The notes beneath the pieces are model-generated. The model saw nothing but the letters and a program-made list of their open reading frames with translations, searched no databases and had not been told where the DNA came from. DNA of 64,000 nt from Isoperla grammatica. Lineage: Eukaryota > Arthropoda > Insecta > Plecoptera > Perlodidae. Shown here piece by piece: positions 10,626 through 22,086 of the stretch. Every line of letters starts with the position of its first letter. The stretch's first letter is position 1. The position numbers were made by a program, and so were the translations under genes. The stretch lies in the NCBI GenBank assembly GCA_945910005.1, contig OX246747.1, positions 11,169,225-11,233,224 on the forward strand, written 5' to 3'.

Positions 10626-11584
10626 AAAATTAGAGCACCTCTTAACATCGCTTATTGAAGATAAAGCAGAAAAACTAGACACAAACATTGTTCTTATCAC
10701 AAGCCAGTTGATTGATAGTGAACATTGCCTTGCCAGTCCATTCAGGGCACTTGCATGAACTTGTTGAAGAAACTTACATGCCAATAATACCTCACGCGTT
10801 TCATGCTGCAAAGTCGGGCACGTTGAATTATAGTACATTCTTCTGATACTGATGTAATTGTACGTTTACTGTAATACTTTAAGATATGCAACATGTACAT
10901 AGGATTACACGAGCTCTGCAGGGTAAGAGGTGGAGTTGGTGATTCAACACGGTTAATTTCAATTCATACATTGGGTACAATGGGTAACATGGACGATATT
11001 CTTCCTGCACTGCACACTCAGGTTGCGATTTCACTAGCAAGTTTGGCAAAATCTGCTCTTAAAGCAGATCCCATTGAATGAAGTTTAGAAGAACTGCTTT
11101 TTAACATAGGATGAAATCCTAAAGGCTGAAGAGTTCTTAGTTCGTGGAGTAACACGACATGGAAGACTATGGATAAACTAAGACATTGGAAATATCACCA
11201 GTGTAAAGCCAATGTCGATTTACCACCTACTAGCAATTCAATAAATCTCAATGGCATGCGTGCTACTGTACGAATGATAACCATTTTAATTCTGATACGT
11301 CTTCTTAGACAACATTATTTGCCTTTGAGAAAGCAGACGAACTACTGGTTCCATTAATCCCGAATAATTGTCTTCTAGAATAATTTCTAAAAGCTTGCAC
11401 TGATGAAAAATTTGTCACTAAAAATAATGCGTGTCGTGAGAATAACCTGTCTTGTACATTTTGTAAATGTCAGAGTTTCGATACAGTATGCTTCACAAAT
11501 CAATTGAATGAAGATGGTCAATTAATAATCAGTTTATTCATCATAATTTAAACAATGTTAAAAAAAACATATCTCTTTAATATC
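10626..11584. other. spacer between the inverted-repeat arms
   Basis: This AT-rich stretch is unique to the centre. Only small frames are seen (for example 79 codons on the minus strand from 10838), with no recognisable motif. It could be the remains of a gene carried by a long-inverted-repeat element. Confidence 0.4.
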
Positions 11585-11679
11585 TGATTTTTAAATGAGT
11601 GCAAGACATAGTTTCATGTATACCGCAATTGTCGTTAAGCTAAGACATTGTAAAATGATAGATAGGGCTCTACATTTGT

Positions 11680-12060
11680 TGATTGATTGATTGATGGGGC
11701 TTAACGTCTCATATTTATGCAACGATGGCTAATCGAGACGATGAGCGGGTGATAATGAAGATGAGAAAGATGATAATGTAGAATAAAGCCACATCCGAAT
11801 CAGATCCATTGTACGTCGCGTGAGTCGTCATACGGGAGTCCAGCAAGGGAGGGCAGGGCCAAGTGGGAGGAGAAATATTCAATGGGACAGTGGGGGGGAA
11901 AGGGGATAGGGGTGTGGACTGCACTTCGTCTGACTTCTCCTCCTCGACCAGTCCGGCTTGAGTGGCCCTACCAGAAGCATACGCTTCCGCTGGCATAGCT
12001 CTCGGGATCAACAAAGCACGCAAACCTGCCCACCACGATAAGGTGGCAGTCCCTGGGCAG
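11680..12060 (+). repeat. GCTTAACGTC family, head A with tail T1
   Basis: Perfect 13-bp target duplication GCTCTACATTTGT at 11667-11679 and 12061-12073. The copy starts with four GATT repeats and ends in the T1 hairpin. It is inserted in the right arm of the inverted repeat, so it is younger than that structure. Confidence 0.95.
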
Positions 12061-12169
12061 GCTCTACATTTGTGTGTGTGTTTCTAATAAAATACACTAT
12101 TACAATTTTGCTTTAGAAAAATCACCAATATGGAAATGCAGTAAAAACTAATATTATGTGACGCATTTT

Positions 12170-12256
12170 CATCTTCATTTTCATACATTACCATCTCATT
12201 ATCTCGATTAGCCAAAGTTGCAAAAATATGGGACGTAAAACCCAGATATCATCATC
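12170..12256 (-). repeat. GCTTAACGTC family, old head fragment
   Basis: The reverse complement resembles head B (TGCAACTTTGGCTAATCGAG) but is well diverged and lacks a tail. It lies near the inner end of the right inverted-repeat arm. Confidence 0.65.
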
Positions 12257-12625
12257 ATTGAACCGAATAGAATTGAACTTTTAGCCCATGGATAATATGA
12301 ACGACGCATTGTACTGGGGTAATCAAACTGACGAAAATTTTTTAATTTAAATATTTAGCATTGATTTCAATGCTATTGACATTGACTCTGTTTGTCCTGT
12401 TTCTCTGTTCAAACTCTGTAAAATAATAAAAGTTTTCTCTGGAAGTTATCAAACACAATTGTTTTCATTAGTCATAAGCGTGAAGAATTGTGAGCAGTTA
12501 ATGTTTATGGCTTACCATTAAAAAAAAATTATTTTAACTGAAAATTGTAACGAATTGATTGCCTTTCCATGGTCTACTCGCAATACAAATCGCACGCTGC
12601 ATCCAGCACTGTCTCAGAGCTTCAG

Positions 12626-13005
12626 GGAAGAATAGGCCCAGAGTGACTCTACTAGTCGTAAGAGGCGACGAAAGGAGACCCGTCTTGGCCCGGAGTAGAA
12701 TAGGCTCAGAGTGACTCTGCTAGTCGTAAGAGGCGATGAGAAGGGACCCTGTCCCTTCCCTCCCACTATCCCAATGAATATTTCTCCTCCCACTTGGCCC
12801 TGCCCACCCTTGCTGGACTCCCGTATGACGATCCACGCGACGTACAATGGATCTGATACGGATGTGGATTTATTCTTCATAATCATCTTCTCATCTTCAT
12901 TATCCTCATCTTCATTATCCTCATCTTCATTATCACCCGCTCATCGTCTCGATTAGCCATTGTGCACAAATATAAGACGTTAAGCCCCATTAATCAATCA
13001 ATCAA
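12626..13005 (-). repeat. GCTTAACGTC family, head A with doubled tail T2, inverted
   Basis: 12-bp target duplication TCAGAGCTTCAG at 12614-12625 and 13006-13017. Two T2 units lie in tandem at its 3' end (left side on the plus strand). The copy also contains an expanded run of CATCTTCATTATC-type repeats in its body. Confidence 0.93.
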
Positions 13006-13690
13006 TCAGAGCTTCAGAGCTTGGTAAGTAAATCGAGGGGTGAGGAGGTGTGTGGGGGGGGGGGGGTAAGTAAATTCCTGAAATTTGAAATAATTGAACC
13101 AAAGCTAACGCAATAATTCAATTCAAATAAACTATCAGAAGATAGTCTGAGAAGGAAAGACTTCAAGACCTCACGCGCACCGCTCGGCGCCTGGCTTGGG
13201 CAAGCGCCGAGCGCGGCAAGAGAGCGTAGCGTGACTCTTCAAAAATTCATATCTCGGGACCTATTCTAGATACAGACTTGAATTTGATTGCGTTATTTTT
13301 TAAATAAAGCTATCTAAAACGTTTATATGAAAATTTTTTTCAGTTTGTACGCTTTTATAAAAGTTATAAGCTTAACATTCCAAAACTAAAAACATTGAGT
13401 AGGAAAATGTTTTTTAAATGTGTAATATAACTATTAAATTTGAAAATAACTACTCAAGTACATTTTAATTAAAAATTACAATTTATAATACTAAAGTTTT
13501 TTAAAATTGGTCAAGCACTTTGGGTTTTATAGCCATTAACGTGAATTATATAAAATCCAAGATGGCGGCGTGTTTGGCCCTTTTGCCAGCTAAGCACCTC
13601 ATGAATTACAACTCAGGTAACATTGTTTTAACATATTCCAAAGTCAAAATGCGTCGACCTTTTTTGTAAGCAAAACGTCCTGGGCTGATG

Positions 13691-13974
13691 TACTATTGAT
13701 ATTGCAAGCAGGATGTAGTGCTTTTCTTGTATACTGACATTTGAGTGATGCATTTGGGCATACTGATCATCCATGGCGGGACAGCGGCAAAAGAATTGGT
13801 AAAAACAAGAGGTGGGGTAATATCTAGATAATTTATTAGTTCCAGGGATCGAATACCTGAAGGTCGAGTGGTCTTCTGTCTAATGGCGTAACGGTCTTGG
13901 TATGGTGGATTAAGTATTATGTCCTAGGCAGGGTTCTTAGGTGACCGCGCACAACATAGCCAAGTAATGGATAG
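13691..13974. other. unassigned DNA
   Basis: No recognisable coding content. It separates the inverted repeat from repeat D. Confidence 0.35.
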
Positions 13975-14270
13975 TGTGAGTATATTGGTGCAGACCGAAG
14001 TCTGTCACCCATTGCTCGACGTTTCCAGAATTGCATCTGGCATGTTCACGAGTCCCTATCACGTCCTACTCATTCAAGAGCCTAACGTCGACTGACTATT
14101 GTCAGCCGAGGCGCGCGTTGTCTGTATACCCACTGCTGTAGAAGGTGGAGGTGCGGGGCGGCGCGGTTCTATTGTTAATCTTGAGGGCTGGGCCATGTTG
14201 CATGAAGAAAGCACTGGTGCGGTGGCGTTAGTTTTTTTCTGATGGTACTGTTTGCCTTGGTTCCACACAC
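13975..14270 (+). repeat. dispersed repeat D, copy 1
   Basis: About 300 bp are shared with 23262-23570, from TGTGAGTATA(T/C)TGGTGCAG to a run ending CTTGGTTCCACA / CTTAGTTTCACA. The minus strand keeps a common frame in both copies (LTIEPRRPAPPPSTAVG), so it may be a decayed coding piece of an unknown element. Confidence 0.75.
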
Positions 14271-14349
14271 AGAGTCAATCTGGGCCTATTCTACCCCAGC
14301 CCAGACGAGTGTTTACTCGTTGGTGTTAAGAATTTTCGAACCAGTGTTA

Positions 14350-14490
14350 TGATTGATTGATATTTGGGCTTAACGTCTTATATTTATGCAACTTGGCTAA
14401 TCAAAACGATGAGTGGGTGATAATGAAGATGAAATTGGGGGTTCTTTGGAGGCAAAGGGGCAAGTATGAGGGCGCGTGAGGAAACGGAAA
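14350..14490 (+). repeat. GCTTAACGTC family, head B, 3' truncated
   Basis: GATTGATTGATATTTGGGC head with a B body variant (AACTTGGCTAATCAAAACG), cut after GGAAAAGGGGA. No tail. Confidence 0.8.
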
Positions 14491-14581
14491 AGGGGAAATC
14501 AATTTATTTTTCAATATTTCAGTCCAGAATACAGAAAACAATGCGATTAGGTATTTAAAAAAATGTAATGGTGATGAATGA

Positions 14582-15102
14582 ATGGTTATCGACGACTTGA
14601 GGTTGATTAATGGGGCTTAACGTCTCATATTTATGCAACGATGGCTAATCGAGACGATGAGCGGGTGATAGTGCAGATGAGAAAGATGATAATGAAGAAA
14701 AGAATAAAGCCATCTTCGAATCAGATCCATTGTACGTCGCGCGAGTCGTCATACGGGAGTCCAGCAAGGGAGGGCAGGGCCAAGTGGGAGGAGAAATATT
14801 CAATGGGACAGTGGGGGGAAAGGGGATTGAGGTGTAGACTGCACTTCGTCTGACTTCTCCTCCTCGACCAGTCCGGCTTGGGTGGCCCTACCAGAAGCAT
14901 ACGCTTCCGCCGGCATAGCTCTCGGGATCAACAAAGCACGCAAACCTGCCCGCCACGATAAGGTGGCAGTCCCTGGGCAGGTATCGACGACTTGTTCGCC
15001 ATTGTTTCAGAAAGTGAAAAACACCATCAGGCCATCACCAAGAAAAAGTACGTAACTGATAAATTGCGCTCGGAATTTATGCAGGCCAACTGTTGTTGTT
15101 AA
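14582..15102 (+). pseudogene. short open frame split by a repeat insertion
   Basis: The frame MVIDDL ends exactly at the target duplication TATCGACGACTTG and resumes after the A-T1 copy as FAIVSESEKHHQAITKKKY, stopping at TAA 15100-15102. Without the insert and one target copy it gives about 43 residues in one frame, rich in charged residues. An acceptor-like TTTTTCAATATTTCAG lies at 14506-14521. Family not recognised; it may be an exon. Confidence 0.35.
14600..14981 (+). repeat. GCTTAACGTC family, head A with tail T1
   Basis: Perfect 13-bp target duplication TATCGACGACTTG at 14587-14599 and 14982-14994. Clean 3' end at CCTGGGCAG(G), where the last G may belong to either side. Confidence 0.95.
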
Positions 15103-15132
15103 ACAGCAGTTGACCCGAATAAATTGTACAAG

Positions 15133-15998
15133 CAGTGTTGTAAAAGTTACTTTTAGAAAGTAATTCAGTTACAGTTACAGTTACTTGCTTGGGAAAGTAA
15201 TTCAGTTACAGTTACAGTTACTTTTTCCCTAAAGTAACTGAGTTACAGTTACAGTTACGTTATGAAGTAACTGAGTTACTTTTTAAGTTACATCATGACA
15301 TTTCTTAAAAATGCAATAACTGACAGCATTACAAATAAAAAATATTTTTTGGGGGAAATAATGGCACGCAAAACTGTTTGTTTTTGCTAATTATATATTT
15401 ATTCAGGCTTATAGTTATAATGGTACTTCATTACTAACAACTACATGTCTACTGCTACTACTACTACTAAGGAACACTTTACCGTTTACTGGTGACTTCT
15501 GGTGATTTTTTATATTAACATCTAAGACTCTGCGGGCACTAACTAACAAAATCTACGGGAATTATCTAAGCATTACAATTTTCGTTACAGCTGGCAGTTG
15601 TATTAATTTATTGTTGTCATGTTTGTTAACCCTGTGGTGCTGAGCCGCTACGTCGGTTGGCGCCCAGAACTATCAGCTGGCCTGTCCTTAGCGGGCAATA
15701 CGAAATCGTAGAAAAATGTAGTTCCATCATATGACACACAAAAAAATTCGTTTTTTGTTTGTTTTTTAGGTTGATACAAAGCGGTATTTTTTTAAATTTG
15801 TACCACTACAGAACGAGCATGCTTAAGAAAAGTAACTCTAAAAAGTAACTGAAAACTGAGTATAATTACTTATAAAAGTAATTCAGTTACAGTTACAGTT
15901 ACTTTGATATAAAAGTAATTAAAGTAGTAACTCAGTTACTCAAAAAGTAATTAATTACTTTTACTCAATTACTTTTACTCAGTTACTTTACAACACAG
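15133..15998. mobile_element. non-autonomous hAT element (866 bp)
   Basis: 8-bp target duplication TGTACAAG at 15125-15132 and 15999-16006. Ends CAGTGTTGTAAA and TTTACAACACAG are inverted with one mismatch in the second position. Both sub-terminal regions are packed with GTAACTGAGTTAC-like and TTACAGTTAC repeats in both orientations, as in many hAT MITEs. No transposase inside; the core is AT-rich with GC-richer patches near 15630. Confidence 0.9.
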
Positions 15999-16017
15999 TG
16001 TACAAGTTTATTATACG

Positions 16018-16353
16018 TTGTGTACTCTGTGCACGGCGCCAGGGAGCGGTCTCTGCAGCAGTTGTGCGGGGGGATACGTAGATCGCGTGAGTCTCCTTAC
16101 AGTCAAAGATCTGACAGAGAGCTCCGTAGAGAACCTTGCTCCTGGAACGACCATCACTGTGGCTCTAGAGCTCATACTAGAGAAATTCAATATCGCCACA
16201 GCCAACATGGCCGATGTTGTCTCCAGTCTGCTATGGGTAGGCAAAGATCTGGCTGCAACATCAGCTGGGCTGGAAGCTACTCGTTTGGCAGCAGACAGTG
16301 ACATGCGCCAAGCTAATAGCAAAGAGGACAACTCTCACAGGAGATTTGAATAA
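16018..16353 (+). other. open frame of unknown family
   Basis: A frame of 111 codons starts CTLCTAPGSGLCSSCAGG and continues into a mostly helical Ala-rich stretch (LEATRLAADSDMRQ), ending at TAA. The same-strand frame just downstream is Ser/Gly-rich (GASSSHHPGPSTSG). This could be a decayed gag-like or ORF1 piece, but no diagnostic motif is present. Confidence 0.25.
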
Positions 16354-16732
16354 GGCGAAAGCCAAATCAGAATACACATTCGGCACTTTGTAACAGGGGA
16401 TAACTAGTCCTCAAGTTGAGAGTAGTTTCGGGTATGCTGCTCGATCAGAGTCCGGTGCCAGTTCATCCCATCATCCAGGACCAAGCACCAGTGGTTTCTC
16501 TTGGTTAAAACAAATGACAGCTGACTGACATCAAACTAACTAAGTAAAAAGTAAGAAAAAGATTTTATATGTGTGACACGGCAGTCGTTAAAATACGAAC
16601 TGTTTAGAAGTGATGTTGAGAATCACTATTCGTTAGTTAAAACTAGTACAGAGTACATAACACCTCAAGGGATTTCAGCGTCCACTGACTATGAGATTCT
16701 ATTTGATGACTCAGTCTTAAGCGGTTGTAAGA

Positions 16733-17116
16733 AACATCTCTATTGGGCCTACATTACAAAAGCCCCCTAATCTACAGCTAGTGGAAACTGATAGTTTTAC
16801 ACATTTGTAATTTGTAATTAAATTTGGCAGCGGGAGGAAGATACCAACTTACGAACATCACAATTCAGCTGGCGGCAAAATCATTTGAACATTTTTTAAA
16901 CCATGTTAAATTCAAGCATGCTACCAAGCAAAGTTTGCAGGGGGACATAGTTCTAAATTACGACCATTGGCAATTAAAAAATATGCAATGCATTTTGTTT
17001 CACGAGTGCTTGTGGATGGACATTTACTTGAGTTGTATATATTATACAAATCTAGAAGATGAAACTGTATCAGTGGAAGGCCTGAACTCTGAGTTAACAG
17101 TAGTATAGTTCTACAT
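16733..17116 (+). repeat. dispersed repeat E, copy 1
   Basis: About 380 bp recur at 46632-47010 in the same orientation with roughly 10 percent differences (judged by eye). Landmarks are ACAAAAGCCCCCTAATCTAC, GGCAGCGGGAGG and CAATTCAGCTGGCGGC. A 94-codon frame is open in copy 1 only, so coding is doubtful. Confidence 0.85.
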
Positions 17117-17192
17117 TATTAATTGGACCATACATTTTTCTAACACGGAACTAGGCCTACTTCTTTTAAACAAATCCTATAGTCTATACTGA

Positions 17193-17880
17193 ATGCCAGA
17201 GATAGTCGCAGGATTTCATATTCTTAATGTCAGAACTTACATTCCAAAACCTATGAGGTGCTTTTCATGTCAGCGTTTTACCACACCAAAAGCACTTGCA
17301 AAAGCAAACCAGTATGTCGTGCCTGTGGCCTCGACTTTCACGAGGACTCGGTTTGTACTGCTGCAACTAAATGCATCAGCCAAGGTCCCCATAGTGCGTT
17401 CTCGCGAGAGTGTCCGAAGTGGGTGGAAGAAAAGAAAATTCAGGAACTAATGGCTTTAGAACGCATCCCTATGACAGAAGCAAGACGTCGCTACAGAATT
17501 ATGTGCCTTACTAGTACCTTACCTTTTTCATTCGCGCAAGCTGTTACAAGTAGGCGAATAGAAACCGTTCATGGTGTTGACAATGCCAAAGAAGAAGAAA
17601 ATATTCAACTGAAGGACAAATAAAAACGCTCCTCGAAGTGCAGAAGCAACTTTAGGAACAACTTGCCGAGGAAGGTAATCAAATTAAAGAGCAGAACAAC
17701 AAAATACAAGAACTCATTTCCATTATCAGGTTTCAAGATACAGTAGATAAAACCCAGCCCCACAACAAGACAGTACAAGAAGACAAGACAAAAGAAGAAC
17801 CACAAAAGGAACACACACTGTTAAGAGTTATCGGCAGCAGCGTGGCTGCTCGACTTCATGAGGGGGCTGAGGAAGGGACG
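17193..17880 (+). pseudogene. LINE ORF1 with CCHC zinc knuckles (I/Jockey type)
   Basis: The protein begins IPKPMRCFSCQRF, frameshifts near 17279, and continues YHTKSTCKSKPVCRACG, CTAATKCISQGPHSAFSREC and PKWVEEKKIQELM. The spaced Cys/His sets and the final PHSAFSRECPKW are characteristic of ORF1 nucleic-acid-binding proteins of I and Jockey clade LINEs. After an in-frame TAA at 17621 a second frame continues as a charged coiled-coil-like tail (NQIKEQNNKIQELISII) to about 17880. ORF1 coats the RNA in these elements. At least two frameshifts or stops make it dead. No ORF2 follows. Confidence 0.75.
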
Positions 17881-18172
17881 AGGTATTAGGGGTTGGCCCA
17901 TAGAGAGAGCGAGACCGGACTACGAACGAGTAAACTGGTCAGGTAGGTTGCAAGCCCCGCCCACCCTTCCACAAGCCTGTGTGAGTAGTGAATACCGGGA
18001 AAGGTCTCGTGTCAAGTTCCTAGCTGATCTGATTGTCAAACCAAATCGTAAACATGAGCGGCTGGACTGTCATTGGAATTCATTGGAATTATTGAAAGGC
18101 AATTTCAATGTGATAAGTTGATAACATCACGTTGGATGGTATATACCCAAGTAACTAGCTAACTACAGCATG
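17881..18172. other. unassigned DNA
   Basis: No recognised content; a duplicated ATTGGAATTC word at about 18073-18090. Confidence 0.35.
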
Positions 18173-18266
18173 ACTAAACTTGGCTTTCGGGTATAGCCGC
18201 GTCGATTATTGCTTTTAAGCTTTTAAGCAATAATCGACGCGGCTATACCCGAAAGCCAAGTTTAGT
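18173..18266. repeat. perfect palindrome, 42-bp arms
   Basis: The left arm 18173-18214 (ACTAAACTTGGCTTTCGGGT...) and right arm 18225-18266 are exact reverse complements with no mismatch; the 10-base centre is TTAAGCTTTT, itself containing AAGCTT. The arms hold two CpG-rich words (GCCGCGTCGA). The lack of any mismatch amid heavily decayed DNA points to a recent origin or to active gene conversion. Confidence 0.97.
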
Positions 18267-18345
18267 GATTGACTCGGGCCGCGAAAGCCTACGTGAGTGT
18301 TTAACTACAGCATGTACGCCATATTAGACCTTGGGCCAGCTATAA

Positions 18346-18379
18346 CCCCCCCTCCCCCTCCCCCCCCCCCCCCCCCCCC
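18346..18379. repeat. poly-C tract
   Basis: CCCCCCCCTCCCCCT followed by a run of about 20 C. Length is likely unreliable in any assembly. Confidence 0.9.
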
Positions 18380-19830
18380 GGTGCGGAAGGTCCAAAAGTG
18401 GTTTTGAGTACTTTGACTTTCGATTTTCACTTGTTAACCAACATGGTTTTGGTGGGTGCACTCACCAGGGGTGTCCAAATGTGGTACTGTGAAAACCATA
18501 AAAATATTAATTGAGGTATGTTGCCAGTTCAAATAAGTAACTATTTTTATAAAAATGTACTCTTTTATACGTAAGCTACTAAATAATACAATTTGTTGAT
18601 TTTCAGGGTTACACAAACTAGTTATCTATTCATGTTTTGTTTTTATTTCGAGCAAAAAATCTATATATTTTGGCCGCTCTGTAACGCCCCACCCCTCAAA
18701 TAATGGAAGGTCTAATAGTGGTTTCGATTACTTTTATATATGTCCTTTTGATTTTCACTTGTAAGCCAGTATGGTCTTGGCGGGTGCATCTACCAGGGTT
18801 GTCCAAATGTGCCACCATACAAATCGATATTAATATTATATGCAATTCTTGACAATAAATCAAAAAAGTTGTAAGTATATAACCTCAAGCATCTAAAATG
18901 CTTGATAACATGAATTTTTTTATTTTTCAGGGGTGAGAAAAACATTCTATGTACATTTTATGTTAAATTTTTAGGTAAAATGTATCATGTTTGCCCCATC
19001 TGTAACCCCCCACCCCTCCAATATTGGAAGGTCTGAAAGTTTTTGTATACTTTGATACATAACCTTTTAATTTTTAAAGCAAAGATGGTTTTTGTGAGTG
19101 CACTTACCAGGGCTATCAAAAATGTCGAAATAGTGAGCAATATTAATGATAATTGTGATTTTGACAATAAAATGAACATTTTTGGAATTAAGTAACCTTT
19201 AACACATTGAAATTGTTAATTATACATTTTTCCATTTAAATGGTCGCACAACATAATATATAATACATATAATTTAATAATTTATACATTTTATGTGTTA
19301 ACTTTGAGCATAACATGTATAGGGTTTACCCCATGTTCCCCATAAGCCGGAAAGTTTAGAACTGTTTTTGGATACTTTGGTACACTGTGTTTTGATTTTA
19401 GCTTGTTAGCCAACATAGTTTTGGTGGATGCACCCACCAGGGGTATCCAAACATGGCGAAATAAGGAGCAATATTGATGTTAATTGCGATTCAGGACAAT
19501 AAATTAACAATTCTGGGCGTATATTTTCTGTAACATTCAAAATCCTTAATTTAATACATTTTTCCATTCAAGGGGTGCACAAAACTTTCCATATACATTT
19601 TTTGGTTTACTAAGAGTAGATAGTATATAGTTTTGCCAGTCTATGACCTCCCATATTACCCACATTGTGGAAGATGATGGAAGCGGGTTTGAGTACTTGA
19701 ATACATTGTCTTCGCATTTTTACTCAATATACAACATGGTTTTAGCGGATGCACCCACCAGGGGTGTCAAAATGTGGCATCTCAAATGTATATACATAAA
19801 TATTAATTGCGTTTCTTGAGCGTTTATGTA
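18380..19830 (+). repeat. five diverged tandem copies of a ~320-bp unit
   Basis: Units start near 18387, 18706, 19026, 19351 and 19671 (spacing about 319, 320, 325, 320). Each has GGAAGGTC-like sequence, then a GATTTT(C/A)ACTTGTTA motif, CAACATGGTTTTGG, a GCAC(C/T)CACCAGGGGTGTCC motif and a TATTAATTG(C/A) stretch. Divergence between units is high, so the array is old. No open frame is shared. Confidence 0.85.
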
Positions 19831-20301
19831 AGTATGTTTGTTATTTTGTGACTTTTGACTGTTCCACCAACTAAGTGACATGCATTTGTATCATAAAAGC
19901 TGCAAAATCCTTAAATAAACGTGGTTCTCTTTTAAAGACGTTAATTAATGTAAAAAAAAATTAAATTAAAAATTAAAACAAAAACCTAAAATGGATATTA
20001 TTCTATGGAAATCACATATTACAAACAATGTTAATACACTTACGTATATTTCAAAGCTACAAACAAAAAAAATGGAAACTTCTCACCTTTATTAGCTAAT
20101 AGTGCAAAAAATAGCGATCGAAGATGGATTTTGACGTTTAAAGCGGGATTACCCTGAAAATGTATAATTGACATGTATAATAAATAACTTATTCGTAATG
20201 TACTCATCAAGACCTTTCATTAGAGTAAAACTAACTACTTTCGTACTACAAGACTCACAATTAATATTTGTACTATTTAGACCAAAATCTTTGGACACCC
20301 C
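19831..20301. other. AT-rich DNA
   Basis: No gene seen. Ends at CACCCCTGATTGATT, where the next repeat begins. Confidence 0.45.
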
Positions 20302-20676
20302 TGATTGATTGATTAATGGGGCTTAACGTCTCATATTTATGCAACGATGGCTAATCGAGACGATGAGCGGGTGATAATGAAAATGAGAAAGATGATAATA
20401 AAGAAAAACGCCACATCCGAATCAGATCCATTGTACGTCACGTGGGTCGTCATACGACAGTCCAGCAAGGTTATGGGGTTATGTCCGGCTGGGTTATGTG
20501 GGAGGAGAAATCTTCAGTGGGGCAGTGGGAGGCCAGGGTCTCCTTTTGTCGCCTCTTACGACTAGCAGAGTCACTCGATGGGCCTATTCTACCTCGGGCC
20601 GAGACGGGTCTCCTTTTGTCGCCTCTTACGACTAGCAGAGTCACTCTGGGCCTATCCTTCCCCGGGCCCAGACGGG
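20302..20676 (+). repeat. GCTTAACGTC family, head A with doubled tail T2
   Basis: Full head A, then two tandem T2 units (each with GTCGCCTCTTACGAC and a GGGCC...GGGCCCAG stem). No flanking duplication identified. Confidence 0.88.
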
Positions 20677-20920
20677 CAATTTTTACTGGTAATCACAACG
20701 ATAATTCAACAAAAAACTACTTCAAAATTTCAATTTAAGCATCAACACGCGGCCGCATCACAATATCAACAAATTATAGGAGGTATGCATTACGTCACAA
20801 CATAAGAAATATACCGCACAAAAATAATCGTTTTACCGTCTGCAAAAAAAAAACAACAACAACAACAACAAAGAAGACGGACGTAATCAGTGTATGTGTA
20901 GACATATTTCAGATCTAGTT

Positions 20921-21237
20921 ATTTGAGTATCGTGGAGCGTTGTAATGGATTATTAAAGAGTCGCTGGAGATGCCTTCTCAGGCATAGGGTATTGCATTAC
21001 CATCTTGAGAAGGCATCTCAAATAATTATGGCTGCCGCGGTACTCCACAATATGTGTGTGGAGTACGGCGTTCCTCCACAAGCTGCGCAAGACCATGACG
21101 CTGAAGGGGAACTAGACTTCGGAATGGGAATTGGTGGAGAGCAAGCTGAAGCTGAAGTCATCAGAAATGTAAACCCAATCCTGGCAAATGCACGCAGGTT
21201 GCAACAGCGCCTGATTCACGTTGAACTTACACGCTAG
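20921..21237 (+). pseudogene. PIF/Harbinger transposase, C-terminal exon
   Basis: The frame encodes LSIVERCNGLLKSRWRCL, then RHRVLHYHLEKASQII and AVLHNMCVEYGVP. This is the last part of the DDE_4-type nuclease of PIF/Harbinger transposases and of the domesticated HARBI1: the catalytic Glu is in IVERC and the HNMC/HNIC motif ends the domain. It starts just after a (CAA)n stretch and an ATTTCAGATCTAG acceptor-like tract. The upstream Asp-containing parts are missing, so it is either one exon or a fragment. The C-terminal tail (ARRLQQRLI) is plausible for this family. Confidence 0.8.
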
Positions 21238-22086
21238 GCAATTCGGTAGGGCAATTCTTCTTTCACTGGTACGGACATATTACTTTCTTGTGCAGTCTTC
21301 TCATATCTGCTTCTTAAATCAAACAAACAGTTTGCTGTAGAGTTTAAAATAATGTGATAAGTGTAAACATGAAGCAGTCACTTTCCAATGCCCTATAATA
21401 TATGATCAACAACATCTAACGAGGGAAGACTGTTTGCTAAAGAACAAAATACAGAAGAATTTAAATTTCCAAGAGCATGCAGAGCAGCCTTCTCAACAGT
21501 TGCAAGCAGTTCAACTGCCTCAAACACTTCCAATGCACAATGTAGAAGACATGGAAGCTGCTCTGGCTAACAAAGACACGTATGCAAAATTAGTAAGTTG
21601 CTAGAATTACTAAGCTTGTATCCTACATGAAACTAAAAATTATTTATCCATAGGCCTACCCAAGATAACAACATTTGCTTGTTCAATGTGCGAGAGCTTA
21701 AAATCATGTTTGCTACACTGCTCATTAGGCACCCCAAAATTAAATTTAGACAACGCTTCAATGAAAACCGACTTTCCTTACCAGTACAATACAAAATGGT
21801 CAAGATGCCAATCCGAAAAAAATAGTAGGCCTATCGTATCTGATTGTTGATTGGATTTATTTTTAAGACAAATATACCAACAGATAACACAACTTTTATA
21901 ATGTGTGCTCTCTAAAAAATGCTAATAAGCCTACTGTAGTTGTTATTTATGGCAAAATCTTTGTTTTTGCTATTCGATCAATGCAGTTCCTATTTGACGT
22001 TTTCCTAGTAGGCCTACTTGTATCACATTTTGTAGTATAAATAGGTAATAAATTGTTGGCCATAACACATTTCTCTTCATGCTTTA
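21238..22086 (+). other. DNA with one possible exon
   Basis: At about 21440-21590 an open frame reads LLKNKIQKNLNFQEHAEQ and continues Gln-rich to KDTYAKL before a donor-like GTAAGT at 21595. It resembles the coiled-coil tails of Harbinger partner proteins but has no diagnostic motif. The rest shows nothing. Confidence 0.25.

Larger units (their letters stand above)
9236..13690. repeat. giant imperfect inverted repeat
   Basis: The left arm runs from about 9236 to 10625 and the right arm from about 11585 to 13690. Matching landmarks in opposite orientation: AAAGGTCGACGCATTTTGAC (9267) with the complement near 13650; the GC-rich GCCGAGCGGTGCGCGTG block (9750) with that near 13180; GCAGCGTGCGATTTG (10060) with that near 12590; and CATGAAACTATGTC-like sequence (10567) with that near 11615. 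The right arm is longer because two GCTTAACGTC repeats (11680-12060 and 12626-13005) inserted in it; when they are subtracted, the arms are collinear. The outer end lies in LINE RNase H sequence on both sides. Confidence 0.88.
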
